DNA from: Pirellulales bacterium
GTDB taxonomy: Bacteria > Planctomycetota > Planctomycetia > Pirellulales > Lacipirellulaceae
Reading direction: 5' to 3'
Length of the DNA: 64,000 nucleotides
NCBI GenBank assembly: GCA_019636345.1
Contig: JAHBXQ010000005.1
Coordinates: 186,001-250,000, forward strand
The notes beneath the pieces were generated by a model. It saw only the letters and a program-made list of their open reading frames with translations. It was not told where the DNA came from and ran no database searches. A program made the position numbers and the translations under genes. Shown piece by piece: positions 52,873 through 62,232 of the stretch. Numbering within the stretch: the first letter of the stretch is position 1; each line of letters starts with the position of its first letter.

Positions 52873-53736
52873 ATGACTCGCACGCTCGTTCTTTCGGCCG
52901 TCGTCGCCGCGGCGACCGCATCCGCCGCATCCGCGGCCCCCGTCTCGTACACCGGCGGGGCGTACCTGCAGGACTTCAACGGATTGCCGACCACGCCGAC
53001 GGCCAGCAGCGTCTCGGCGGTCATCCCGGGCAAAGGGCCCCACGACTTCCCGACGACCGGCGTCATGGCCAGCGCCGGGATGGAAGGCTGGACGATGTCC
53101 AACTACGACGGCTCCTCGGTCGACACCGAATACCGGGCCCAAAACGGCTCGCAAGCCGGCAGCGCGGGACGCGGGGTCGTCAGCTTCGGCACGATCAACT
53201 CCGCCGAGCGGGCCCTCGGCGTCCTTGCCACCAGCAACCAAATCAGCCGCTTCGGGCTGGCGCTGATCAACGACTCGAGCACGACCTATGACCAGTTCAC
53301 GCTCGATTTCGTCGGCGAACAGTGGCGCCGAGGCAACGTCGCCGCCCCGGGCAACGCCATCAGCTACGACTGGGCCGTGACCGGCAACTACGGCTCGGGC
53401 GTCGGCCAGGACAACATCAACACCGACGCCGCGTTTGCGAACATCGGCTCGATCGCCTCGCCCAACAACCAACCGGCGCCGACCGAGGTCGCCCTCGACG
53501 GCAATCTCCCGGCGAACCAAGTCGCCGTCTCCAAGACGGTGACGGGCCTCAACTGGACCCCGGGCAGCGTGCTGCTGCTCCGCTTTAGCGGTCAGGACAT
53601 CAGCGGCCAGGACGACGGACTGGCGATCGACGATCTGCGGTTCTCGGCCAGCGCCGTCCCCGAGCCGGGATCGATCGCGCTGGCCGGGCTCGCCCTCGGC
53701 GCGCTGACGATCGTCGGCCGCCGTCGGCGCTCGTAG
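52873..53736 (+). CDS. PEP-CTERM-sorted exported protein
   Basis: 287 residues from the ATG at 52873. Signal peptide MTRTLVLSAVVAAATASAAS. The body is rich in Gly, Asn and Ser (GKGPHDFPTTGVMASAGMEG, GLALINDSSTTYDQFTLDFV, SVLLLRFSGQDISGQDDGLA), consistent with a concanavalin-like or beta-sandwich fold. It ends in a textbook PEP-CTERM: VPEPGSIALAGLALGALTIV then GRRRRS. Function unknown; it should be surface-associated. It is divergent from 51750-52580 over a 292-base spacer in which I see no further gene. Confidence 0.87.
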   Translation: MTRTLVLSAVVAAATASAASAAPVSYTGGAYLQDFNGLPTTPTASSVSAVIPGKGPHDFPTTGVMASAGMEGWTMSNYDGSSVDTEYRAQNGSQAGSAGRGVVSFGTINSAERALGVLATSNQISRFGLALINDSSTTYDQFTLDFVGEQWRRGNVAAPGNAISYDWAVTGNYGSGVGQDNINTDAAFANIGSIASPNNQPAPTEVALDGNLPANQVAVSKTVTGLNWTPGSVLLLRFSGQDISGQDDGLAIDDLRFSASAVPEPGSIALAGLALGALTIVGRRRRS

Positions 53737-54196
53737 TCGCGCGACAAGTTGCACAAGCCGCTGCGCGACGTCGAGCATTCGTTGCGCTGCCCGCGTCGAT
53801 CGACGACTCGGGCTGCGCAACACGTTTGCAGAAGCATTCGCGAAGTTCAGCGAAGTCGTGTGATTCTGTGAGGTTCGTTACGAACAATTTGCTCGTCGCG
53901 AAATCCTCTTTTGTTCTTCAACCGATCTTCACGTCGCCTCGCTATCACGATGCGACACGATTCGCGCATCACACACGCTCTCGCGGATTGTTGACCATCC
54001 CCGCGTCGATCGGGCGCTTGGCAGCGTTATTCTTCGCAGCGTTGTTCAAGGACGACCAGTTTTCCAGCTGACCATCGAGCATTGACGTTTTCCCTCCCCC
54101 CGGCGCGTCGACGTCGCCTGCCAAACCGGCGACGACGTTCAGCGCCTTCTCTCTCGACGCATTACCCCGAGTACGCACACTCCAGAGGACTCTAGG
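53737..54196. other. 460-base spacer between PEP-CTERM genes
   Basis: No gene. The first part is rich in CGTCGATCGACGAC-like words, similar in feel to the long spacer at 14803-16207. The later part (about 53865-54000) is more A/T-rich and could hold the promoter of the 792-residue protein. No clear -35/-10 pair found. Confidence 0.35.
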
Positions 54197-56575
54197 ATGA
54201 AGATGAAATCGTGGCGGCGACGTTGGGCCGCGACCCTGGCCGGCGGATCGTTGGCGCTCGGCGCCGGGCCGCTCCTGGCGGTGGAGATGGCGAACATCAC
54301 GGTGGTCGACGGCGCCATTCCGGAGGTCAATCTCCCTGCCGTTTCCATCGACCCGGGTCAGGCGACGCCGAATTTCTTCGTCGATCCTGCCCTCGGGGTC
54401 GGCGTCTACCCGGTGCGCATCGGCGAAGACTCGACCGACGATTTCTTCAACGGCGTACTGCTGACCACAATCCGCGAGAACCACGCGCGCGCCAACAGCC
54501 TGGGACAGCAATGGTTCGTCGCCAACAGCGTCGCGTTGGCCGACGCTCACAGCCCCACGTCCGCCCCGAGCAATGGAACGTTCCGCGTGATCGTCGACGC
54601 CGTCGGCAGCGGCAACGGCTACGGCACCAGCGGCGTCGCCAACGCCGACGTGGCGGCGGTTTACTTCCCCTTCAGCGAAGGCTGGATCGGCGGGACCACC
54701 CGCTCGAGCGCCAACGGCGGCAATCCCAACGCGTTTTCGTCGCTCAACGGGATCGCGCTGGCGGACATCACGACCCCGTTCAGCGCCCTGTACTACTTGG
54801 ACGTTCCCGGCGTCGAGGACTCTCGTCGGCAGGGCCTCGTGTTCGCCAATCACGCCAAGAACGAAGACAACTACGCCGCCGTGGCGCCCTCGGCCGACGG
54901 CAATCATTTCGTCGTCAGCATCCATCACAGCAACGCCGGCAACCTGGAAGCCGACCCGTTCGCGTTCGTCTACGTCCCCTTCGGCACGCCCAACGTCACG
55001 ATGGCCAGCGTTCACGGCGCTTCCGGGCTCAACGAACAACCGACCGTGATGAACAGCAGCGGTTCGGCTTTCACGATCGTTCGCGAGGGGGCGGGGACGT
55101 ATCGCCTGTCGATCCCCGGTCAGTCGCCGACCTCCGGCACGCTGCTGATGAACTCCGGCGGCACGTACGCCCTGACCGGCGGGTACTCTCAGACCTCACG
55201 CCACCTGATTACGCATCAAGCTGACGGGAACGACTGGATCATCCAAACCACCGACATGGGCAACTCGACGACCCCCTCGTTCGCCCAGACCCCGGCGGCC
55301 GACCGCGGCATGGCGTTTCAGTTCGCCTTCATGCCGTTCAGCGCCCCGCCGACCGGCCCCGGCGCCAACCCCGTCGTCGAATCGTTCAAGGACAAGGTCC
55401 TCGGCTTCAACGTCGACGTCGTCGAGTACGACGGTTCGCTGAACGACGTCCCCGGCCTGGGGGGGAGCGTCACGAGCGGAACCGCCGGCTATCGGTTCGA
55501 CTTCCTGCGGCAAAATCGCGGCGACTTCAGCGTCGCCATCGACGGCGCCTTCCCGGCGCTGTCCGACGGCATCCTGTTCGCCAGCGTCAACCAGGGGCTC
55601 CGCGACAACTCGCTCACCGGCGGCGAACGGGCCTACGGCATGATCGCCGCGGGCGACGCCGGCGGCGGCTGGGAGTTCGCCACCCACATCGCCGATCCCG
55701 GGCTCGGGGTCGCCAGTTCGGTCGAGTTCAACGTGAATTTCTCCGCCGTGCTGATCGGCGGCGACACCCCGTTTCACAAGGCCGCCAACGCGGCGCAATC
55801 GGGCGGTCAGCTCAACGTCTCCCTCCCCGGCGTGAACGCGCTCTCCGACGGCGTGCTGGTCGCCCAGGTGTGGGGCAACAACGACGACTACGCGGTGGCC
55901 ACCCCGGCCTCTGACGGGTCGGGATGGGCCGTCACTACGTACGACAACAACACCGGCCAGAGCAACATGACGGTCAACTGGCTCTACCTCCCCTACACGG
56001 CCGAGAACCTTGTCGCGGGGCGCGTCACGACCGACGGCGACGTGCTCGCCTCGACCAACCCCGCAGGCTTCACGCTCGTCAAGGAAGCACCGGGGACTTA
56101 CCTGCTGACCATCCCCGGCAAGACCCCGGCCGACGGCACGTTGCTGCTGACCCCCGAGGAGACCGGCGGGCTCAACGACAACGTACTCGTGTACGACACG
56201 GCGCCGGGAGGCGCGTTCCGCATCTTCGGCGTCGACATGGTCAGCTACGAGGAAAAATCGGACCTGATCTTCCCGACGCTCGAGGACACGAACTTCACGT
56301 TCGCGTTCATCGACCACAACGCGGCGCCGATCCTCGGCGGGTCGTATCTCGAAGCCGACTTCAATCAGGACGGCAGCGTCGACGCTGCCGATCTGGCCGC
56401 GTGGCAGGGCGCCTACGGCGACGGCGCCCGAGACGGCTCCGACTTCCTCACGTGGCAGCGACAGTACAACGGCGCCTCGGCGACCGCATCGACCGCTGCG
56501 GTTCCCGAGCCTGCCGCCTGGGGGCTGGCGGCAGTCGCCGGGGCCGCCCTGGTCGGCCGGCGTCGGCGGCGCTAG
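54197..56575 (+). CDS. Large PEP-CTERM/dockerin-like surface protein with internal duplication
   Basis: 792 residues. Signal peptide at 1-30 ([15 protein letters not shown]). Two homologous modules are visible, at about 256-340 and 594-690, sharing a pattern Y-x-P-x(n)-[18 protein letters not shown] versus [17 protein letters not shown], and then P-x-x-GTLL. Near the end a calcium-loop pair like type I dockerin ([18 protein letters not shown] and [16 protein letters not shown]) precedes the PEP-CTERM signal ([24 protein letters not shown]). It should be exported and surface-held. Binding partner (cohesin) is unknown. Confidence 0.87.
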   Translation: MKMKSWRRRWAATLAGGSLALGAGPLLAVEMANITVVDGAIPEVNLPAVSIDPGQATPNFFVDPALGVGVYPVRIGEDSTDDFFNGVLLTTIRENHARANSLGQQWFVANSVALADAHSPTSAPSNGTFRVIVDAVGSGNGYGTSGVANADVAAVYFPFSEGWIGGTTRSSANGGNPNAFSSLNGIALADITTPFSALYYLDVPGVEDSRRQGLVFANHAKNEDNYAAVAPSADGNHFVVSIHHSNAGNLEADPFAFVYVPFGTPNVTMASVHGASGLNEQPTVMNSSGSAFTIVREGAGTYRLSIPGQSPTSGTLLMNSGGTYALTGGYSQTSRHLITHQADGNDWIIQTTDMGNSTTPSFAQTPAADRGMAFQFAFMPFSAPPTGPGANPVVESFKDKVLGFNVDVVEYDGSLNDVPGLGGSVTSGTAGYRFDFLRQNRGDFSVAIDGAFPALSDGILFASVNQGLRDNSLTGGERAYGMIAAGDAGGGWEFATHIADPGLGVASSVEFNVNFSAVLIGGDTPFHKAANAAQSGGQLNVSLPGVNALSDGVLVAQVWGNNDDYAVATPASDGSGWAVTTYDNNTGQSNMTVNWLYLPYTAENLVAGRVTTDGDVLASTNPAGFTLVKEAPGTYLLTIPGKTPADGTLLLTPEETGGLNDNVLVYDTAPGGAFRIFGVDMVSYEEKSDLIFPTLEDTNFTFAFIDHNAAPILGGSYLEADFNQDGSVDAADLAAWQGAYGDGARDGSDFLTWQRQYNGASATASTAAVPEPAAWGLAAVAGAALVGRRRRR

Positions 56576-56729
56576 TCGTCGCTCGCTCGCGCCTGCCGTG
56601 CAGGTTGACGGTCGCCGGGGCGCCGGGCAGCGCGCCCTGGCGGCCCCCTGCGGGGCGAGCCGCTCCCATCGCTCCACGCAGTTGGGACGCTGCTTGGCAG
56701 ATTCGCCCTCACGTTTGAAAGCTGACGAA

Positions 56730-57746
56730 ATGATGACCCGCCTCTCCCCCCTCGCCTCTCCCGTTCTGCAACGTTGTCCGTCGCTATCTCGCCCGGATCG
56801 ACCTCGACACGGTTTCACGCTCGTCGAACTGTTAGTCGTCATCGCGATCATCGGGGTGCTGGTGGCCTTGCTGTTGCCGGCGATCCAAGCGGCGCGCGAA
56901 GCCGCGCGCACTGCCCAGTGCAAAAGCCACATGCGGCAACTCGGGTTGGCGGTGCTCAACTACGAATCGACCTACAAGGTCCTTCCTCCCGCTTACCACG
57001 CCAACAACGGCAAGGTCGGCAATCAGAGCCTGATCGCGTTCCTCCTCCCCTACCTGGAGCAAACCGCTCTGGCCGGACAGTGGAACATGCAGCAGAACTG
57101 GAACTCGACCGCCGGCGAGCCGGCGAATTTCGTCCTGCAGGCTCAATCCGAGATGCCGACCCTCAAGTGCCCCTCGGTTCCCGACGCGGGCCAAAAACGC
57201 CGCCCCAATGCGTGCGACTACGCCGTCTGCGTCCGGTTCGTCGACGGCGCCAACGGGGCCAAGCAACCGCTGGTCGCCGCGCGGCGGATCCGCGATCGCG
57301 GCTCGCTCGGCGAGGACGGCACCTGGATGAGCGTCCTGGGCATCGTCGGCCGCACCGCCGGCACGCCCCCCCGCTGGACCTACACTCCGGTCCGCATCAG
57401 CCGCGTCGTCGACGGCATGTCGAACACCTTCATGCTGTTCGAGCAGGCCGGCGTCCCCGACTACTACGATCAGTTCCGCATGCAGGACTCGACCAAGCAG
57501 GCCCAGAGCGACAGTTGGGCCGACCACGAGACGTTCTTCGACGTCGGCCACAATCTCGCCCAGTGCAATTACAAGCTGTTCAACTGCCACAACGCGGACG
57601 AGATCTACGGCTTCCACGGCAACGGGGCGATGTTCACCATGGGCGATGCCGCCGTGCGACTGGTCCAAGACGACATCGACCCCGACGTCTTCACCTCGCT
57701 GTTCACCCGCGAGGCCGAAGATCTTGCCGATCTCAGCGAGATCTGA
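56730..57746 (+). CDS. DUF1559 protein with prepilin-type N-terminal methylation signal
   Basis: 338 residues from the ATG at 56730 (second ATG at 56733). The pseudopilin leader [20 protein letters not shown] is cleaved before Phe by a prepilin peptidase, with Glu5 present. DUF1559 features follow: [50 protein letters not shown] and the C-terminal [17 protein letters not shown] (the planctomycete DG-type signature in variant form). The family is hugely expanded in planctomycetes and thought to be part of envelope fibres. A small lipoprotein gene follows 85 bases later, a common pairing. Confidence 0.93.
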   Translation: MMTRLSPLASPVLQRCPSLSRPDRPRHGFTLVELLVVIAIIGVLVALLLPAIQAAREAARTAQCKSHMRQLGLAVLNYESTYKVLPPAYHANNGKVGNQSLIAFLLPYLEQTALAGQWNMQQNWNSTAGEPANFVLQAQSEMPTLKCPSVPDAGQKRRPNACDYAVCVRFVDGANGAKQPLVAARRIRDRGSLGEDGTWMSVLGIVGRTAGTPPRWTYTPVRISRVVDGMSNTFMLFEQAGVPDYYDQFRMQDSTKQAQSDSWADHETFFDVGHNLAQCNYKLFNCHNADEIYGFHGNGAMFTMGDAAVRLVQDDIDPDVFTSLFTREAEDLADLSEI

Positions 57747-57831
57747 ACTCGACTCCCGCGTACTTCAGTCGGAGCCCGCGATTCGCGGGCAACTGACGGC
57801 AGCCGAACCCGAACAGAGGCACAAACTCGGC

Positions 57832-58272
57832 ATGACCGACACGTTTCGATTCGTCGCGGCGCTCGCCGCTCTTGGCGCCTGCGGGTGCGGCGGCAAGGAC
57901 GCGCGGGCGCCGGTCTATCCCGCCGCCGGCATGGTGACCGTCAACGGTCGGCCGGCCGAGGGAGCCCAGGTCGTGCTGTTTCCGACCGACGAATCGCTCC
58001 GCGGCTCAGGGCGCCCGCTCCCGACCGGCGTCGCGGGGCCCGACGGCCGATTCGAGCTTGGCTCCTACAGGCCCGCCGACGGCGCCCCCGCCGGCGAATA
58101 CCAAGTGACGATCGTCTGGCCAGAAGACCCCAAGACCGCCGACCCGAACAACCCCGAGACTCCCCCGGCCCGCGATCGACTCAATTCCCGCTACGCCGCT
58201 CCGGCCGGCTCGGGCCTGACGGCAACCATCGACGCCGCCCCCACGGAGCTTGCGCCCTTTGACCTCCGCTGA
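57832..58272 (+). CDS. Small lipoprotein with transthyretin/carboxypeptidase-regulatory-like fold
   Basis: 146 residues. The lipobox LGACGCGG gives a lipidated Cys near residue 18. The body (GMVTVNGRPAEGAQVVLFPT, GVAGPDGRFELGSYRPADG and APAGEYQVTIVWPEDPK) is the beta-sandwich that in planctomycetes accompanies DUF1559 genes. It follows the DUF1559 gene closely and likely works with it at the surface. Confidence 0.87.
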   Translation: MTDTFRFVAALAALGACGCGGKDARAPVYPAAGMVTVNGRPAEGAQVVLFPTDESLRGSGRPLPTGVAGPDGRFELGSYRPADGAPAGEYQVTIVWPEDPKTADPNNPETPPARDRLNSRYAAPAGSGLTATIDAAPTELAPFDLR

Positions 58273-58331
58273 CGGAGCTCCGCCGTCCGCGTGATTTCGA
58301 GTCCGAAAATCAGCCCCGTTGAACAACGCCC

Positions 58332-60278
58332 GTGACGAACGCCCCGACCGCCGCATTGCACACGCTGCTCGCCCCGCTCGTCCTCGCCCTGCTCGTTGCA
58401 CCGGCCGGCGCGTCGATCATCATCAGCGAGATCATGTCCAACCCCGCGGGAACCGACAAAGACCTCGCGGCGACCCCGCCCTACGATCGCGAGTGGGTCG
58501 AGATCTACAACACGGGCGACGCGACGATCGACTTGGCCGGCTGGCAACTCGGCAACGGCGCCGCCAACGGGTGGTCGAACCCGTTTCCCCTCGGCACGAC
58601 CCTCGCTCCCGGACGCCCGCTGGTGCTCGCCGGCAGCGCGGCGACGTTCGACGCCAACTGGGGCGCCGGCCTGCCGCGGATCGAAGTCGGCGCCTTCCCG
58701 ACCCTCGGCAACACCAGCGGCACGGTCGCCGTCCGCAACGCCGCGGGAGTCGTACAGGACACGGTCAGCTACCAAAGCTCCGGCGCCTGGCCCACGACGC
58801 GCGGCTCGCAGGGCAACAGCATCGCGCTGTCGCCCCACGCCCTCGACGCGACGGCCAACAACGCCGGCGCCAACTGGCATCCCTCGTCCGGCGGGCTCTA
58901 CGGCGCCCGCTGGGTCAACGGCGGCGGCCACGGCGAGAACAACGGCTCGCCGGGTTACGTGCCGACCTCGTCGCAGGCGCCTTTCGCCGCGTCCCCCGAC
59001 GCGGCTTGGTCGATGGTCGTGCTGCCCGACACGCAAAACTACGCCAAGGACTCGCGCGATCGACCGATCTTCTCGCAAATGACGACCTGGATCCGCGACC
59101 GCCGCGACGAGTTCAACATCCAGCTCGTGCTCCACGAAGGCGACATCGTCAACCAGAACAGCCAAGTCGCGCCCACTAGCGGCGATCAATCGGCCAACCA
59201 GCAATGGGCCAACGCCCGCGCCGCGATGAGCATTCTCGACGGGCACGTCCCCTACGTCATGGCGCTGGGCAACCACGACATGGGGACGACCAACGCCCAG
59301 TCGCGCGACACGCAATTCAACTCGTACTTCCAGACGGCCCAGAACCCGCTCAACTACACGCCCCCGACCGCCGGCTCCCCGGCCGGGGGGATCCTTCGCG
59401 GGGTCTACCAACCGGGCCGGCTCGACAACGCTTACTTCGAGCTGAACGCCCCCGACGGCCGCAATCTGCTGGTGTTCTCGCTGGAGTTCCTGCCTCGCGA
59501 GGCGGTCGTCGCCTGGGCCAACTCCGTCGCCGCCGAGCCGCGTTTCGCAAACCACACGGCCGTGTTGCTGACCCACAGCTATCTCAACGCAAACGACACG
59601 CTCACCAATCCCAACGTGAACAGCTACGGCCTGGGGGGCGACGGCAACGGCGGAGTCGCCTTGTGGAACAAGCTGGTCAAAGTCAACGGAAACTTCGAGA
59701 TGACCTTCAGCGGCCACGTCGGCGGCGACGGGGTCTCCTACGTCCGCAGCCTGGGGGACCAGGGCGCCGCCGTCCACCAGATGCTGCTCAACACCCAGTT
59801 CGAAACCAACGGGGGCAACGGCTGGCTGCGGATCCTCGAGTTTCTCGACGACGGCACGACGGTGCGCGTGCGCACCTATTCGCCGTTTCTCGACTTGGCC
59901 CGCACCGACCCGGCTAACTCGTTCACGTTCCGCCTGTCGCCCCTGCCGGCGCCTGAGTACTCGGCAGCCGACTTCAACCAGGACGGTGCAGTCGACGGCG
60001 CCGACCTGACGATTTGGCAAGAACGCTTCGCCGCGACCGGCGTCCCTGGGAGCCAACAGGGAGACGCGACGGGCGACGGATCCGTCGACGGCAGCGACTT
60101 TCTCGCTTGGCAGCGCCTCGCCGCCCCGGCCGCCGCCTCCGCGGCATCCCTCCCTGTACCTACCCCCGCCGCGCTGCAATTGGCCGCGATCGGAATGACG
60201 TTGTTGCGATGCAGGCGAATCCGTACCGCCGTTGCGGCAGCGCCGCACGATGACGATCGTCATCGCGACCTACGCTGA
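58332..60278 (+). CDS. Lamin-tail / calcineurin-like phosphoesterase / dockerin-like secreted protein
   Basis: 648 residues from a GTG at 58332. Signal peptide (LLAPLVLALLVAPAGAS). A lamin-tail domain comes first (IIISEIMSNPAGTDKD, WVEIYNTGDATIDLAGWQLG). The phosphoesterase domain has all metal motifs: VVLPDTQNYAKD, LHEGDIVNQN, ALGNHDMGT, LLTHSYLN and FSGHVGGDG. Two calcium loops (ADFNQDGAVDGADLTIWQ and GDATGDGSVDGSDFLAWQ) form a dockerin-like pair, followed by a PEP-CTERM-like helix (LPVPTPAALQLAAIGMTLL). It should hydrolyse phosphoester bonds outside the cell while held at the surface. Confidence 0.9.
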   Translation: MTNAPTAALHTLLAPLVLALLVAPAGASIIISEIMSNPAGTDKDLAATPPYDREWVEIYNTGDATIDLAGWQLGNGAANGWSNPFPLGTTLAPGRPLVLAGSAATFDANWGAGLPRIEVGAFPTLGNTSGTVAVRNAAGVVQDTVSYQSSGAWPTTRGSQGNSIALSPHALDATANNAGANWHPSSGGLYGARWVNGGGHGENNGSPGYVPTSSQAPFAASPDAAWSMVVLPDTQNYAKDSRDRPIFSQMTTWIRDRRDEFNIQLVLHEGDIVNQNSQVAPTSGDQSANQQWANARAAMSILDGHVPYVMALGNHDMGTTNAQSRDTQFNSYFQTAQNPLNYTPPTAGSPAGGILRGVYQPGRLDNAYFELNAPDGRNLLVFSLEFLPREAVVAWANSVAAEPRFANHTAVLLTHSYLNANDTLTNPNVNSYGLGGDGNGGVALWNKLVKVNGNFEMTFSGHVGGDGVSYVRSLGDQGAAVHQMLLNTQFETNGGNGWLRILEFLDDGTTVRVRTYSPFLDLARTDPANSFTFRLSPLPAPEYSAADFNQDGAVDGADLTIWQERFAATGVPGSQQGDATGDGSVDGSDFLAWQRLAAPAAASAASLPVPTPAALQLAAIGMTLLRCRRIRTAVAAAPHDDDRHRDLR

Positions 60279-60416
60279 CGCGTCGCTGCGTGGCCCAGAG
60301 ACCTGTTCGCCGCCACAGATCGGGACTGACGTCCTGCGACCTCCTTTGCGCCATGGCGCCTTTGCGCAAGAATGCTTCTCCGACGCCAATCGTCTCGCAG
60401 GAATTGAAGGGCAACC

Positions 60417-61217
60417 ATGTCCCCGCTCGTCATTCGCTCCCTCGGCGCGGCATTCGATCTGGTCGGAACGGCCCCCAAGACGGTTTGCGAACTGTCGCTC
60501 GCCGAGATTCGCCGCTTGCCCGTGCGGCAAGGCAACCGCGACGCGTCGCTGGGCGATTTGTGCGACGTCTCCGGCGACCCCCGGAGCATGCGCTGGCGCC
60601 TGGAGGGAGATTGGTCGCGCGTCACGGGCGTCGGCGCCGGGATGGCGGCCGGCGAGATCGTCGTGGCCGGCGCAGTCGGTCGGCACGCCGGCGAGGGGAT
60701 GACCGGAGGGATGCTCGCGATCGACGGCGACGCAGGGGACTGGCTCGGCGCCGAGATGCGCGGAGGAATCGTCCGCGTCGCGGGCAACGCCGGCGACCAT
60801 GTCGGCGGCGCGCTCGCGGGGAGCCGCCGCGGCATGGCCGGGGGAGCGATCCTCGTCGCCGGGAACGTCGGCGACTTCGCCGGCGAGCGGATGCGACGCG
60901 GGCTCGTGGCCGTCGGCGGCGACACCGGCGATTGGCTCGCCTGCGGAATGCATGCCGGCACCGTGATCGTTTGGGGCGCCTGCGGGGCGCATCTCGCCGC
61001 GGAGATGATCCGCGGCACCGTCGCCGCGCTCGGGCCGACGCCTTCGTTGGGAGCGACGTTCCGCGCCGGCTCGACGGCAGTCTGGCCGATGTTGCCGTTG
61101 CTCCGCCGCGAACTGGAGTCCTTGGGCTTCGCGAAAACGCTTCCGCTTGATCCGCTGCAAATCGTCCATGGCGACTTCCTCCGCGGCGGCCGGGGCGAGG
61201 TGCTCCTCGCCGCGTAG
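60417..61217 (+). CDS. fhcC: Formyltransferase/hydrolase complex subunit C (FwdC-type)
   Basis: 266 residues. Beta-helix subunit related to FwdC and the C-terminal domain of glutamate synthase: repeated G-x-x-x-G-x-x-M-x-x-G units (VGRHAGEGMTGGMLAIDGDA, GDWLGAEMRGGIVRVAGNAG, GDFAGERMRRGLVAVGGDTG). It is a structural partner of FhcA. Its partners fhcB and fhcA are 21 and 17 kb away and fhcD is not in the window. Confidence 0.9.
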   Translation: MSPLVIRSLGAAFDLVGTAPKTVCELSLAEIRRLPVRQGNRDASLGDLCDVSGDPRSMRWRLEGDWSRVTGVGAGMAAGEIVVAGAVGRHAGEGMTGGMLAIDGDAGDWLGAEMRGGIVRVAGNAGDHVGGALAGSRRGMAGGAILVAGNVGDFAGERMRRGLVAVGGDTGDWLACGMHAGTVIVWGACGAHLAAEMIRGTVAALGPTPSLGATFRAGSTAVWPMLPLLRRELESLGFAKTLPLDPLQIVHGDFLRGGRGEVLLAA

Positions 61218-61313
61218 CCGGCTTTGTCAACTGCCTTGAGCAGAGAGCAGCCCTCTGTGCTCCCTGGGTCCCGTGCGGCAAGTCTCGGCGTCGCCCGACA
61301 CCGAGGGCCGCGC

Positions 61314-61640
61314 TCACGCGACGCGACGCGGGGGGCCCGTCTCGAAGCGGCTTTGCTTGATCGACAGTCGGCGGCGATAGGCTCGCGCCCGACAGAGCCG
61401 ACAGGGCGCGAACACCAACCCTCCGCAACCAGGACACCGCTCGGGGGAGCGAACGTCCCGACCGCCCCGAGCCGTCGCAACGGCGTGCTCGCGTCCGTAT
61501 ATGCCGCGATGGCCGCTGGCGATCGCCTGGACGATTCCGCGACTGACGCGCAACTTGCGCGCAATCGCCCGTTGCGAAAGTTCCTCCGCCGCCAGCAAGC
61601 GCGAGATCTCGCAAATCACGTCGATCGACAGCATCAGCAA
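61314..61640 (-). CDS. Helix-turn-helix protein with zinc-knuckle, planctomycete type
   Basis: 108 residues. The N-terminal half is a helix-turn-helix (ISRLLAAEELSQRAIARKLR, VSRGIVQAIASGHRG), similar to resolvase or Fis-like recognition units. The C-terminal half has two Cys pairs (RCPGCGGLVFAPCRLCRARA) for one zinc. I have seen this arrangement as a small, widespread planctomycete hypothetical regulator; that is recollection. Target genes unknown. An acidic protein gene lies upstream on the same strand. Confidence 0.78.
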   Translation of the reverse strand: MLMLSIDVICEISRLLAAEELSQRAIARKLRVSRGIVQAIASGHRGIYGREHAVATARGGRDVRSPERCPGCGGLVFAPCRLCRARAYRRRLSIKQSRFETGPPRRVA

Positions 61641-61711
61641 GGCCCTTTCCGTACTCGCAATTTCAGGTCAATCGGCAAGCGCACGCATCGCCGAGGAGGA
61701 GCAAGGGGAAC

Positions 61712-61954
61712 TCAGTCGTCCTCGTGCCAGTCCCCCTCCCAGAAATCGCCCGGCTCGGGGAACGCTTCCTCGAGTTCGTCATCCGCGGGCCAGGGATCCG
61801 CTAGCGCGTCGGCGGCGGACATGTCGCCTTCGCAGTCGTCCTCGAAGTCGTCGTCGAAACGCGGCTCCTCGTCGGGCCAGTCGGATTCGATGACCGAGCC
61901 GGGGCAATAGCAGGTCGCCGCGAGGGCGCGGGACCGGACAGAACGGGGCGGCAT
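61712..61954 (-). CDS. Very acidic small protein
   Basis: 80 residues with Asp and Glu in about a third of positions: WPDEEPRFDDDFEDDCEGDM, DDELEEAFPEPGDFWEGDWH. No known domain and no signal peptide. It precedes the helix-turn-helix gene on the minus strand by 71 bases. An A/T-rich patch at about 62055-62115 upstream could hold its promoter. It may be an anti-regulator or a chaperone for basic proteins, but this is speculation. Confidence 0.55.
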   Translation of the reverse strand: MPPRSVRSRALAATCYCPGSVIESDWPDEEPRFDDDFEDDCEGDMSAADALADPWPADDELEEAFPEPGDFWEGDWHEDD

Positions 61955-62185
61955 GGCCGACCTCCTCGCAAGGTAAGTGGCGTCCCAGTCGTCACATCGG
62001 CGGCAGGTTCGAAGCGCGGCTTGCGGCCCCTGGCCTCCTCGCCGGACAGGTTTAAATTAGCACACAGCGCGACCACATACTATCCATTTGTACACTATTT
62101 TCTGACGATTATTTCCTGCCCTGGAAAACCGCGAGTTTCGCCGGCCCAAGGGACGAAAGCGCCCGAGAAGAAAGGCTCGAACGTG

Positions 62186-62214
62186 GCTGGGGTCGAGCGA
62201 AGCGAGCCCCCAGC
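62186..62214. repeat. Palindromic repeat after the kinase gene
   Basis: GCTGGGG and CCCCAGC arms flank a core TCGAGCGAAGCGAG, itself a partial palindrome. It lies 18 bases after the kinase stop on the minus strand, with no T-tract, and is worded like an interspersed repeat. Confidence 0.6.
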
Positions 62215-62232
62215 GAAGCGGACGCGCGGCTC

